From: Methylomarinum sp.
Lineage (GTDB): Bacteria; Pseudomonadota; Gammaproteobacteria; Methylococcales; Methylomonadaceae
Reading direction: 5' to 3'
Length of the DNA stretch: 5,719 nucleotides
Assembly: GCA_013139755.1 (NCBI GenBank)
Contig: WTAG01000663.1
Span: 1-5,719 of the forward strand
Positions 1-5,719 of the stretch are shown here, piece after piece. The position numbers were made by a program, and so were the translations under genes. The notes below the pieces were generated by a model. That model was not told where the DNA came from, searched no databases, and saw only the letters and a program-made list of their open reading frames with translations. Within the stretch, counting starts at the first letter, position 1, and each line of letters begins with the position of its first letter.

Positions 1-36
1 TGTTTGCTGGGTTGAGGTAACGAAACCCAGCCAACA
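1..36. repeat. REP-like palindrome (GGGTT/AACCC hairpin) at window edge
   Basis: An imperfect inverted repeat: bases 1-13 pair with 24-36 over 12 of 13 positions, the one mismatch being T5/C32, around a 10-base loop (14-23). The core is GCTGGGTT facing AACCCAGC. From memory, this pattern (TGGGTT, short GAGG/ACGA loop, AACCCA) resembles a palindrome scattered between genes in many gamma- and betaproteobacterial genomes. It lies 3' of cysN and may extend past the left edge. It could also act as part of a bidirectional transcription end, but the base beyond position 1 is not visible, so a U-tract cannot be judged. Confidence 0.55.
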
Positions 37-56
37 CAGAATATTTTACAGTCTCT

Positions 57-76
57 TCAGCCTCATACGAGGCTGA
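57..76 (-). terminator. Hairpin downstream of cysN, possible terminator or 3' end stabiliser
   Basis: A perfect 8-bp stem (TCAGCCTC facing GAGGCTGA) closes a 4-base loop, starting 19 bases after the cysN stop codon. The stem is GC-rich in an AT-rich surround, as expected for a terminator. No T-run follows it on either strand (on the minus strand it is followed by AGAGACTG), so it is not a canonical intrinsic terminator. It may instead protect the 3' end of the cysDN message. Confidence 0.4.
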
Positions 77-95
77 TGTCTAGATAATAGCGATA

Positions 96-1730
96 TTAAT
101 AAATAACTTGTTGATCTTTAAGTGCATTAAAAATATCTTCAATTGACTGGCTATCGCAATTAAATGAGATTTCAGTTGCATCTGTTTTTCTGGTTACTGA
201 AAGACAAATCAAACCTGCATTTTTAATGGCTGTGATCAGTATGTCATTATCGCTTACTTGTTCTTCTAATACCGTTGTGGCATGACCTGTATCAAATAGT
301 TTTCTTTCTAGTTGATAAGCTATTTCTTGATTATTTGAACCTGTTAATCCAATTGATATTGCCTTTTGGCTAAATCTGGCTGCATGTTCTTCGGCTGATA
401 CATGACGAAATTCTTCGTTTGCACTTTCACCTGTGATCATACCTGCACCAACAGTGACATTGCTTAGGCGATCAATGATGATAAAAGCACCGGTACCTTT
501 GTTTTGTTTGTATGCATCAAAAACGACTGGTGCATTAACAGAAACGGTACACGAACCAATTTCATTGAGTTTAAGCTCTGTGGCTTGATGATGTTCTAGT
601 GTATTGACATCAATTCTATGATTAATTGTTGATATCGAGCCAGAGACACTACGTGTCGCTAATTTAATAATATATTGACGACCCGGAGTCATGGCTTGTT
701 CTGCCATCCAGACAATAGATGCATCGAATTTATCGGCGACTATGGCAGATGTTGAGTTTTTACCAATAATCATGTCACCACGACTGATGTCAATTTCATC
801 TTCCATGGTTAAAGTGACAGCCATGGATGCAAAGGCTTGATCTATATCGCCATCATAAGTGACGATAGATTTAATTTTGCTGCTGTTACCAGAAGGCAAT
901 ACAGTGATTGAGTCACCTTTGTTAAAAACACCGGAAGCTACTGTGCCGCAAAAACCGCGAAAGTCTAGGTTAGGGCGGTTAACGTATTGAACAGGGAAGC
1001 GGGCATCATCAAAGTTACGGTCACTTGCAATCTCAATGGTGTTTAGCGTTTCCATCATTGGTTTGCCTGTATACCAAGGCATGTTTTCACTAGGATTAAC
1101 CACGTTGTCGCCATCTAATGCTGACATAGGGATGAAGTGGATGTCGCCTAAATCTAATGTTTTAGTGAAATCAAGATAGTCTTGTTTGATTTTATTGTAG
1201 GTGTCTTCGCTGTAATCAACTAAGTCCATTTTGTTGACTGAAACAATAATATGTTTAATACCTAGCAAGGAGGTAATAAAACTATGACGTTTAGTTTGTG
1301 TTTGCACACCGTAACGCGCATCAATCAGAATAACCGCTAAATCACAAGTTGAAGCACCTGTTGCCATGTTGCGGGTATATTGCTCGTGCCCAGGGGTGTC
1401 TGCAATGATAAATTTGCGGGTAGAGGTGGAAAAGTAGCGGTAAGCAACGTCAATAGTAATGCCTTGCTCGCGTTCGGCTTGCAGGCCATCAACTAATAAG
1501 GCTAAATCAATTTTTCCAGCGCCTGTGGTGCCTGATTTTACACTATCGGCTTGTACCGCAGCTAATTGATCTTCATAAATCATTTTTGAGTCATGCAATA
1601 AGCGCCCTATTAAGGTGCTTTTACCGTCATCAACATTACCGCAAGTTAGAAAACGCATCAGCTCTTTTTGCTCATGCTGTGCTAAATATGCATCAATATC
1701 TGTACTGATTAAATCTGATTGGTGGGACAT
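96..1730 (-). CDS. cysN: Sulfate adenylyltransferase subunit 1 (CysN) with a vestigial APS-kinase tail
   Basis: This is the GTPase subunit of ATP sulfurylase. With CysD it converts sulfate and ATP to APS and pyrophosphate in the cytoplasm, driven by GTP hydrolysis. The elongation-factor-like G domain is complete: G1 GNVDDGKST (31-39), G3 DTPGHEQ (111-117), G4 NKMDL (166-170), G5 SALDG (203-207). Two beta-barrel domains follow (about 244-330 and 340-430). At 544 residues it is longer than stand-alone CysN (about 475 in E. coli) and shorter than CysNC fusions (about 630). Residues about 451-544 resemble a shortened CysC domain in which the P-loop GLSGSGKST has become GLTGSNNQE (461-469), so kinase activity is not expected. 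The ATG start is preceded by AAAGGAA ten bases upstream. It follows cysD but is separated from it by a small IVP-family gene. Confidence 0.95.
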   Translation of the reverse strand: MSHQSDLISTDIDAYLAQHEQKELMRFLTCGNVDDGKSTLIGRLLHDSKMIYEDQLAAVQADSVKSGTTGAGKIDLALLVDGLQAEREQGITIDVAYRYFSTSTRKFIIADTPGHEQYTRNMATGASTCDLAVILIDARYGVQTQTKRHSFITSLLGIKHIIVSVNKMDLVDYSEDTYNKIKQDYLDFTKTLDLGDIHFIPMSALDGDNVVNPSENMPWYTGKPMMETLNTIEIASDRNFDDARFPVQYVNRPNLDFRGFCGTVASGVFNKGDSITVLPSGNSSKIKSIVTYDGDIDQAFASMAVTLTMEDEIDISRGDMIIGKNSTSAIVADKFDASIVWMAEQAMTPGRQYIIKLATRSVSGSISTINHRIDVNTLEHHQATELKLNEIGSCTVSVNAPVVFDAYKQNKGTGAFIIIDRLSNVTVGAGMITGESANEEFRHVSAEEHAARFSQKAISIGLTGSNNQEIAYQLERKLFDTGHATTVLEEQVSDNDILITAIKNAGLICLSVTRKTDATEISFNCDSQSIEDIFNALKDQQVIY

Positions 1731-1744
1731 GGGAAAAATTTTCC

Positions 1745-1752
1745 TTTAAAAA
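1745..1752. repeat. Left 8-bp direct repeat flanking the IVP insert
   Basis: TTTAAAAA here is repeated exactly at 2170-2177, outside the inverted repeats that bracket the IVP gene. The copy here abuts the cysN ribosome-binding site, and the other overlaps the cysD stop codon. The pair may be a target-site duplication or recombination scar, but such AT-only words arise easily by chance. Confidence 0.35.
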
Positions 1753-1758
1753 ATTTTA

Positions 1759-1786
1759 GGCTAAAGACGCAAGGCTAAAGGCGAAA
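1759..1786. repeat. Tandem 14-bp repeat, two copies
   Basis: GGCTAAAGACGCAA (1759-1772) is followed directly by GGCTAAAGGCGAAA (1773-1786), with 12 of 14 positions identical. It lies between the IVP stop codon and cysN. Simple AAAGGC/GCCTTT-type repeats beside genes of this four-helix-bundle family are, as I recall them, a frequent companion. The left inverted-repeat arm overlaps this array. Confidence 0.6.
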
Positions 1787-1796
1787 GGTTAAGAGC
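1766..1796. repeat. Left arm of imperfect inverted repeat flanking the IVP gene
   Basis: Read 5'->3' on the plus strand, this 31-base stretch matches the reverse complement of 2134-2162 at 22 of 29 aligned positions, with one 2-base gap. The shared blocks are AAGGC, AAG, AAAGG and AAGAGC. The arm includes the last bases of the IVP gene with its stop codon. Paired with the other arm in RNA, it would enclose the whole IVP reading frame in a loop, as the ends of 23S rRNA intervening sequences do. Confidence 0.6.
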
Positions 1797-2133
1797 TTCT
1801 TGATTTAATGAGGGCTGATAGCATTTTGGATAGCTGTTCCACTTCATTCTTCCATTGAAGGCCTATTTCTTTCTTTATATAACCTATCTCAATACCTATG
1901 TAAATTTGAGTTCGTAATTCGCCACAAGAACCTTTTGCATAATAAAAAAATCGACTACTGTCTTTATCTGTTCCTCGCTCATACCCTTCAGCAATATTAC
2001 TTGGAATAGACAAACTGGAACGTGTAATTTGATCTTTAAATCCATAGTCCTTGCAGTTAGCAAGTTCTTTATATACAGAAACACAAAGTCGAGAAGAACG
2101 TTTCCAAACATCGAGGTCTTCAAATCGTCGCAT
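1789..2133 (-). CDS. Four-helix-bundle protein, 23S rRNA-intervening-sequence (IVP/S23) family
   Basis: A complete 114-residue protein. Family marks are an N-terminal FEDLDVWKRSSRL (4-16), YGFKDQITRSSLSIPSNIAEG (30-50), and FFYYAKGSCGELRTQI (62-77) followed by GYI (84-86). The family folds as four antiparallel helices and forms pentameric rings; it is distantly related to Avd of diversity-generating retroelements. Molecular function is unknown. Members are best known as ORFs inside 23S rRNA intervening sequences, but free-standing copies are common. The ATG start has AAAGGAAG three bases upstream. It lies between cysD (37 bp away) and cysN (58 bp away) on the same strand, bracketed by inverted repeats, which suggests an inserted element co-transcribed with the operon rather than a part of sulfate activation. 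The intact frame and good ribosome-binding site argue that it is expressed. Confidence 0.88.
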   Translation of the reverse strand: MRRFEDLDVWKRSSRLCVSVYKELANCKDYGFKDQITRSSLSIPSNIAEGYERGTDKDSSRFFYYAKGSCGELRTQIYIGIEIGYIKKEIGLQWKNEVEQLSKMLSALIKSRSS

Positions 2134-2162
2134 GCTCTTCCTTTGGTCTTGTGCCTTTCACC
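2134..2162. repeat. Right arm of imperfect inverted repeat, includes the IVP ribosome-binding site
   Basis: This is the partner of 1766-1796. On the minus strand it lies immediately upstream of the IVP start codon and contains the Shine-Dalgarno AAAGGAAG (2137-2144). Counting from the start codon outwards, the arms can pair over 6 bp, then after a 2-base bulge 5 bp, then a further dozen or so pairs including G-U, broken by several mismatches. When folded, the IVP ribosome-binding site would be double-stranded. Confidence 0.6.
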
Positions 2163-2169
2163 TGCTCTT

Positions 2170-2177
2170 TTTAAAAA
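2170..2177. repeat. Right 8-bp direct repeat flanking the IVP insert
   Basis: TTTAAAAA here is identical to 1745-1752 and overlaps the cysD stop codon (2171-2173). It sits inside the palindrome TTTTTAAAAA (2168-2177). Recombination between the two copies would remove 425 bp, including the IVP gene, and leave 15 bases between the cysD stop and the cysN start. Confidence 0.35.
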
Positions 2178-3079
2178 TACCCTTCACGTTTTTTCTGTTC
2201 CATTGAGCCGGATTGATCGTGGTCAATCAAACGGCCTTGGCGTTCAGAAGTTGTAGTTAGCAGCATTTCCTGAATAATTTCAGGCAAGGTTGTTGCTGTT
2301 GATTCAACTGCACCTGTTAATGGATAGCAACCTAATGTTCTGAAACGTACCATTTTCATTTCAACTTTTTCATCAGGACCTATAGGCATACGATCATCAT
2401 CTACCATGATTAACATGCCGTCTTTATTAACTACTGGGCGTTCTTTGGCGAAGTAAAGCGGCACAATAGGAATGCTTTCTAAGTGGATATATTGCCAAAT
2501 ATCAAGTTCAGTCCAGTTTGATAATGGGAAAACACGGATGCTTTCACCTTTGTCTAATTTACCGTTGTAAATATTCCATAATTCTGGACGCTGATTTTTT
2601 GGGTCCCAGCGGTGATTTTTATCTCGAAAAGAATAAACACGTTCTTTGGCACGTGATTTTTCTTCATCTCTACGTGCACCACCAAAAGCAGCGTCAAATT
2701 GATGTTTATCTAAGGCTTGTTTTAAACCATCAGTTTTCATTACATCAGTATGTTTTTTACTGCCATGCGTGAAAGGGCCAATACCTTGGTCAACACCTTC
2801 CTGATTGGTATGGACGATCATATCTAAGCCTAAATCGTTGATCAATTTATCCCTGAATTCAATCATTTCTTTGAATTTCCAGGTGGTATCAACATGCATC
2901 ATCGGGAAAGGTGGTTTTCCTGGATAAAATGCTTTCATGGTTAAATGCAACATCACCGCTGAATCTTTGCCAACCGAGTACAGCATCACCGGATTATCAA
3001 ATTCCGCTGCAACTTCACGGATAATATGGATGCTTTCAGCTTCAAGCTGTTTCAGGTGGGTTAATTTATAATCAGTCAT
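2171..3079 (-). CDS. cysD: Sulfate adenylyltransferase subunit 2 (CysD)
   Basis: This is the catalytic subunit of ATP sulfurylase, an ATP pyrophosphatase-type (PP-loop) enzyme that forms APS from ATP and sulfate together with CysN. Taking the ATG at 3077-3079 gives 302 residues, the same length as E. coli CysD. An in-frame TTG lies directly before it (3080-3082) but is unlikely to be the start. Motifs: PP-loop SVGKDS (35-40), HVDTTWKF (62-69), [11 protein letters not shown] (133-143), SNWTELDIW (187-195), [11 protein letters not shown] (250-260), and the usual C-terminal end KKREGYF, so the protein is intact. No strong Shine-Dalgarno precedes the start. It is the first cys gene of the cluster, 153 bp downstream of the regulator gene on the same strand. 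The IVP insertion sits just after its stop codon and leaves the reading frame untouched. Confidence 0.97.
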   Translation of the reverse strand: MTDYKLTHLKQLEAESIHIIREVAAEFDNPVMLYSVGKDSAVMLHLTMKAFYPGKPPFPMMHVDTTWKFKEMIEFRDKLINDLGLDMIVHTNQEGVDQGIGPFTHGSKKHTDVMKTDGLKQALDKHQFDAAFGGARRDEEKSRAKERVYSFRDKNHRWDPKNQRPELWNIYNGKLDKGESIRVFPLSNWTELDIWQYIHLESIPIVPLYFAKERPVVNKDGMLIMVDDDRMPIGPDEKVEMKMVRFRTLGCYPLTGAVESTATTLPEIIQEMLLTTTSERQGRLIDHDQSGSMEQKKREGYF

Positions 3080-3152
3080 CAATTTGGTAGTCCGTAGGCG
3101 TTAAAGTGATACATGCATTTAATACTAAATTGACTATTTTAAAACGAAATGG

Positions 3153-3182
3153 ATTTTATTACCATCACCGTGTTAATTGTAA
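3153..3182 (-). promoter_or_regulatory. Candidate sigma70 promoter for cysD
   Basis: In the 153-bp gap between the regulator and cysD, the minus strand carries TTACAA (3177-3182) and TAAAAT (3153-3158) separated by 18 bases. The -10 match is good (5 of 6) but the -35 is weak (3 of 6), and the AT-rich surround makes chance matches likely. No clear terminator for the regulator gene is seen in this gap, so read-through from it into cysD is possible. Confidence 0.25.
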
Positions 3183-3232
3183 TGCGTAGTTTTTATAATT
3201 TAGAAATCTTGTATAGAGGGAAGGCCGTTGGC

Positions 3233-4246
3233 TTATGAGCTGTCAGCTAAAAACGTTATGAAATCTTTGTAATTTAAAATATCCGGTGTATTTTGATGAG
3301 TTAATTCAGTTATAAACTGTGGTAATTGTGTGCTGATAGATTTAAAAACTAAAAAATAAAATTCATTACTGATAGGGGTGAAATGAAGTTTTAATCGATG
3401 AGCCACACTTTGAATGCCTAAACCTACATCGGCTTGCCGACTGATAATCATACTGGCTACAGCTAGGTGGGTGTGTTCTTCGTGATAGTATCCTTTTAAT
3501 TGCTTAGGTGTGATGTGTTGTTCAAGCAATAAACTATCAAGTAAGTTTCGTGTGCCCGATCCATTTTGTCGATTAACAAAATTCAATTGTTGTTCAATTA
3601 TTTGCTGTAATGAATGTACTGGGTTTTCAGGGTGACTGATAAGTCCCTGTTGTCGTTGTTCGAGCAATATAAATTGATCGAGTTTAGGGTCTAAATAGCG
3701 ATTGTATTGGCTTAATTGTTTTTGACCCTGCTGGCCAGAGGCAATATGAAACCCTGCTATTTGACATTTTTCTTCAGCGTAAGCTGCGAGTGCTTGCAAG
3801 CTACCTTCTGTGTGTAATTCTATAGGTAGGTGTTGTTGACGTAAGCTGTTTAATTTTTCTGAATCGCTGGCCATAATAATTAATGGTTTTGATGTGGATA
3901 ACAGGTCGTTCAGAGCATTATTTGCTTGCTTGCTGGCTAACGATAAATGATGACTGAGAAGCTGGTCGCTTTCATTACTAATATCTAAGAGTTTCTCCCC
4001 CAACTCACTTAATTGAGTTCCTTTTCCACGTTTTTTATCGACTAGAGCTAATCCTAATAAATTTTCAAATAGATTAAGAATATCCCATGCTTTGCGATAG
4101 GAGTAGTCACACATTTTAGCTGCCAACCGCAGATTGCCAGTTATTTGTATTCCCTTTAATAATTGAAGTGTGGGTTGTAAATCATAGTTTCGGTTATTGA
4201 TGGTTAGGTAAGGATTTGATCTATAGTTTATTTTTATAGGATTCAT
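3233..4246 (-). CDS. ModE-like winged-helix regulator with PBP-like ligand-binding domain
   Basis: A one-component transcription factor. Using the ATG at 4244-4246 (337 residues), the N-terminal part carries a ModE/LysR-type helix-turn-helix at about 29-57 with the ModE-like signature YSYRKAWD (48-55) and a wing around KRGKG (72-76). The C-terminal half (about 120-325) is a periplasmic-binding-protein-like domain with FVNRQNGSGTRNLLD (223-237), EEHTHLAVASMI (256-267) and QADVGLGI (271-278), hallmarks of the PBP_like family found in molybdate/tungstate-type regulators. The ligand cannot be read from the sequence; an oxyanion is the natural guess. A TTG three codons upstream is an alternative start, and neither start has a clear Shine-Dalgarno. 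It is divergent from the porin gene and codirectional with cysD, so either could be its target. Confidence 0.88.
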   Translation of the reverse strand: MNPIKINYRSNPYLTINNRNYDLQPTLQLLKGIQITGNLRLAAKMCDYSYRKAWDILNLFENLLGLALVDKKRGKGTQLSELGEKLLDISNESDQLLSHHLSLASKQANNALNDLLSTSKPLIIMASDSEKLNSLRQQHLPIELHTEGSLQALAAYAEEKCQIAGFHIASGQQGQKQLSQYNRYLDPKLDQFILLEQRQQGLISHPENPVHSLQQIIEQQLNFVNRQNGSGTRNLLDSLLLEQHITPKQLKGYYHEEHTHLAVASMIISRQADVGLGIQSVAHRLKLHFTPISNEFYFLVFKSISTQLPQFITELTHQNTPDILNYKDFITFLADSS

Positions 4247-4268
4247 AATTGGCAATATATTACATGTT

Positions 4269-4295
4269 TTGTATGGTTAAATACCGATATATAAT
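4269..4295 (+). promoter_or_regulatory. Candidate porin promoter with perfect -10 box
   Basis: TATAAT at 4290-4295 is a perfect sigma70 -10 hexamer, 39 bases upstream of the likely porin ATG. The best -35 is weak: TTGTAT at 4269-4274 with a short 15-base spacer, or TTTTGT at 4267-4272 with 17 bases. A weak -35 suits an activator-dependent promoter. The regulator and porin genes share this 88-bp divergent region. Confidence 0.45.
4283..4293. promoter_or_regulatory. Candidate ModE-type operator half-site
   Basis: ACCGATATATA matches the E. coli ModE half-site as I remember it (ATCGNTATATA) at every position but the second. It overlaps the -10 box of the porin promoter and lies between two divergent genes, one of which encodes a ModE-type regulator. 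A convincing second half-site at the usual 6-7 base spacing is not present, so this may be a single half-site or an AT-rich coincidence. Confidence 0.35.
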
Positions 4296-4334
4296 GCTTA
4301 TTTTTTGAATAGTACGTTGATTATATTTTATTTT

Positions 4335-5717
4335 ATGCAAAAAAATACATATTTTGGTTTTTTAGGGAGTATGTTGTTAGGTTTGTCTGCTGGGAGTAGC
4401 TATGCTCAAGACAAACCTTGGCGATTAGACCAATACATGGGGGTGTCTGATTGGTTAAGCCTTTCATTTGAACATAGAACACGTTACGAAACGCTTGATC
4501 AGCAATATCGAGCGATTGTTAATGGTAATCCAGGAAATGGCGGAGACCAGGCGCTAGTTTTTCGTACGCTAATTCATGCCAAAGCGGATTTGAAATATTT
4601 TCGCATTGGTGCTGAAATGATGGATTCACGTATTAAACTGGCTGATTCTGGTTCAGCAAGTTCCAGTACGCGATTGACCCCTGCAATTGCTAATCCTATA
4701 GATTTGTTACAAGCCTATATTGAAGTGCCTTTGGATAATGTCGGGGAAGAGGCCAGTCATAGTGTGCTACGAGCAGGACGTATCACTATGGATGTGGGTA
4801 GCAGAAGACTGGTTGCCAGAAATCGTTTTCGTAACACGATTAATGCATTTACTGGTTTGGATTGGCAGTGGATGTCAGTCGATAAGACATTTAGGGCATT
4901 TTATACCTTACCGGTGCATCGTAAGGTTGATGGTGATGTTCTTGATAATAAACCCAGTTTTGATGTTGAAGAGACCGATATTCGTTTTTGGGGAATTCAT
5001 TACAGTCAGGCATTGTTTAGCAAAGATGATAAAGGAGAAGTCTTTCTCTTTGGTTTGGATGAGGAAGATACAGAAAACAGAGCAACTAAAGATCGTGAGT
5101 TATATACTTTTGGTATGCGTTTGTGGAATAGTCCGGCGATTGAGCAGTTTGATTATCAACTGGAAACTGTTTATCAGTTAGGTGAATCAAAAGCATCAAG
5201 AGTATCAGCTCTGACATTGGATCATTGGGCGCATTTTCATCATGCCGAGCTAGGTTATAGTTTTAATGCGCCGTGGTTACCTAGATTGATTATGCAATAT
5301 GATTATGCCAGTGGCGATGATGACCCCAACGATGGGCAAAATAATCGTTTCGATACCTTATATGGTGCGCGTCGTTTTGATTTTGGGCCAACCAGTATTT
5401 ATGGCGCGTTTGCGAGAAATAATCTTCATTCACCTGCATTGCGTTTGAATCTTAAGCCTATTAAATCGCTAAAACCTATGGTCGCATTGCGCGGCTTCTG
5501 GAGAGCATCAACAGCTGATAAATGGACCAGCGCTGGTATCTCTGGAAGTCAGGCGTATATCGGTACTCAAATCGAAGCACGATTGCGCTGGGAACCTCTA
5601 CCTAAAAACTTACAGATTGAAGCTGGGGTGGCGCATTTATTTGCTGGAGATTTAATGGATCAGGCCGGTAAACAAGATGCAACTTATGCTTATACACAAA
5701 TAACAGTGAAATTTTAA
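4335..5717 (+). CDS. Alginate-export-family outer-membrane beta-barrel protein
   Basis: The ATG at 4335 gives 460 residues and places a signal peptide at the N-terminus: a hydrophobic stretch about 7-20 and a likely cleavage after SSYA (24). A TTG thirty bases upstream is in frame but would spoil the signal peptide. The mature part matches the alginate export (AlgE-like) barrel family: GRITMDVGSRRLVARNRF (148-165) followed by NAFTG, and YDYASGDDDPNDG (322-334) with RFDTLYGARRFDFGPT (338-353). It ends in YTQITVKF, with a C-terminal Phe as outer-membrane barrels have. No alginate biosynthesis genes are nearby, so the family name should not be read as function; a porin for small anions or oligosaccharides is equally possible. 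The divergent ModE-like regulator suggests an oxyanion-linked role. No Shine-Dalgarno is evident. Confidence 0.88.
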   Translation: MQKNTYFGFLGSMLLGLSAGSSYAQDKPWRLDQYMGVSDWLSLSFEHRTRYETLDQQYRAIVNGNPGNGGDQALVFRTLIHAKADLKYFRIGAEMMDSRIKLADSGSASSSTRLTPAIANPIDLLQAYIEVPLDNVGEEASHSVLRAGRITMDVGSRRLVARNRFRNTINAFTGLDWQWMSVDKTFRAFYTLPVHRKVDGDVLDNKPSFDVEETDIRFWGIHYSQALFSKDDKGEVFLFGLDEEDTENRATKDRELYTFGMRLWNSPAIEQFDYQLETVYQLGESKASRVSALTLDHWAHFHHAELGYSFNAPWLPRLIMQYDYASGDDDPNDGQNNRFDTLYGARRFDFGPTSIYGAFARNNLHSPALRLNLKPIKSLKPMVALRGFWRASTADKWTSAGISGSQAYIGTQIEARLRWEPLPKNLQIEAGVAHLFAGDLMDQAGKQDATYAYTQITVKF

Positions 5718-5719
5718 AG

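Noticed and set aside
99..380. A functional bifunctional CysNC with active APS kinase.
   Set aside because: The P-loop lacks its Lys and Ser/Thr, the DGDN motif is missing, and the domain is about half the normal length.
1731..1744. Hairpin masking the cysN ribosome-binding site (GGAAAA facing TTTTCC).
   Set aside because: The two halves are separated by a single base, so only about 4 bp with a 5-base loop could form; too weak to propose control.
1789..2133. Accessory protein (Avd) of a diversity-generating retroelement.
   Set aside because: The four-helix-bundle fold is shared, but the window has no reverse transcriptase, no template/variable repeat pair and no C-type lectin target. The sequence motifs fit the IVP/S23 branch.
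2029..2256. Open frame on the plus strand across the IVP gene and the cysD 3' end.
   Set aside because: It runs antisense through two well-supported genes and shows no recognisable protein features.
3080..3232. Terminator between the regulator and cysD (GCC/GGC near 3221-3232).
   Set aside because: The only stem found is about 3 bp with no following T-run, so it is not a credible terminator.
4720..5181. Open frame on the plus strand inside the porin gene in another frame.
   Set aside because: It is fully covered by the porin reading frame, which has clear family motifs, and its translation looks like out-of-frame sequence rich in Cys, Val and Trp.

Overview
The window looks like chromosomal DNA from a fairly AT-rich gammaproteobacterium. 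A methanotroph or sulfur-oxidiser type lineage would fit, but the sequence alone does not fix the genus. The protein families (CysD/CysN sulfate activation, a ModE-type regulator with a periplasmic-binding-like sensor domain, an alginate-export-family outer-membrane barrel) and a REP-like GGGTT/AACCC palindrome at the left edge all point to a Gram-negative proteobacterium.

Layout. Positions 1-95 hold two hairpins downstream of cysN. Reading leftwards on the minus strand from about 4250 come a ModE/PBP-like regulator (3233-4246), a 153-bp gap, cysD (2171-3079), a small four-helix-bundle gene of the 23S-rRNA-intervening-sequence protein (IVP/S23) family (1789-2133), and cysN (96-1730). On the plus strand, divergent from the regulator across 88 bp, lies an alginate-export-family porin (4335-5717) that ends just before the window edge.

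Function. CysD and CysN form ATP sulfurylase, which makes adenosine 5'-phosphosulfate (APS) from sulfate and ATP, with GTP hydrolysis by CysN driving the reaction. CysN has a C-terminal extension of about 95 residues that reads as a shrunken APS-kinase (CysC) domain whose P-loop has lost its Lys and Ser/Thr. This CysN therefore appears to descend from a CysNC fusion that lost kinase activity. The regulator belongs to a class that commonly senses oxyanions. A close match to a ModE half-site overlaps the perfect -10 box of the divergent porin, so the regulator probably controls the porin and possibly itself.

Most notable region. The IVP gene sits between cysD and cysN, flanked by imperfect inverted repeats (1766-1796 and 2134-2162) and then by 8-bp direct repeats (1745-1752 and 2170-2177). 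Collapsing the direct repeats restores a compact cysD-cysN junction. This looks like an IVS-type element, best known from 23S rRNA genes, sitting in a protein-coding operon. In the mRNA the arms could form a long stem that buries the IVP ribosome-binding site.
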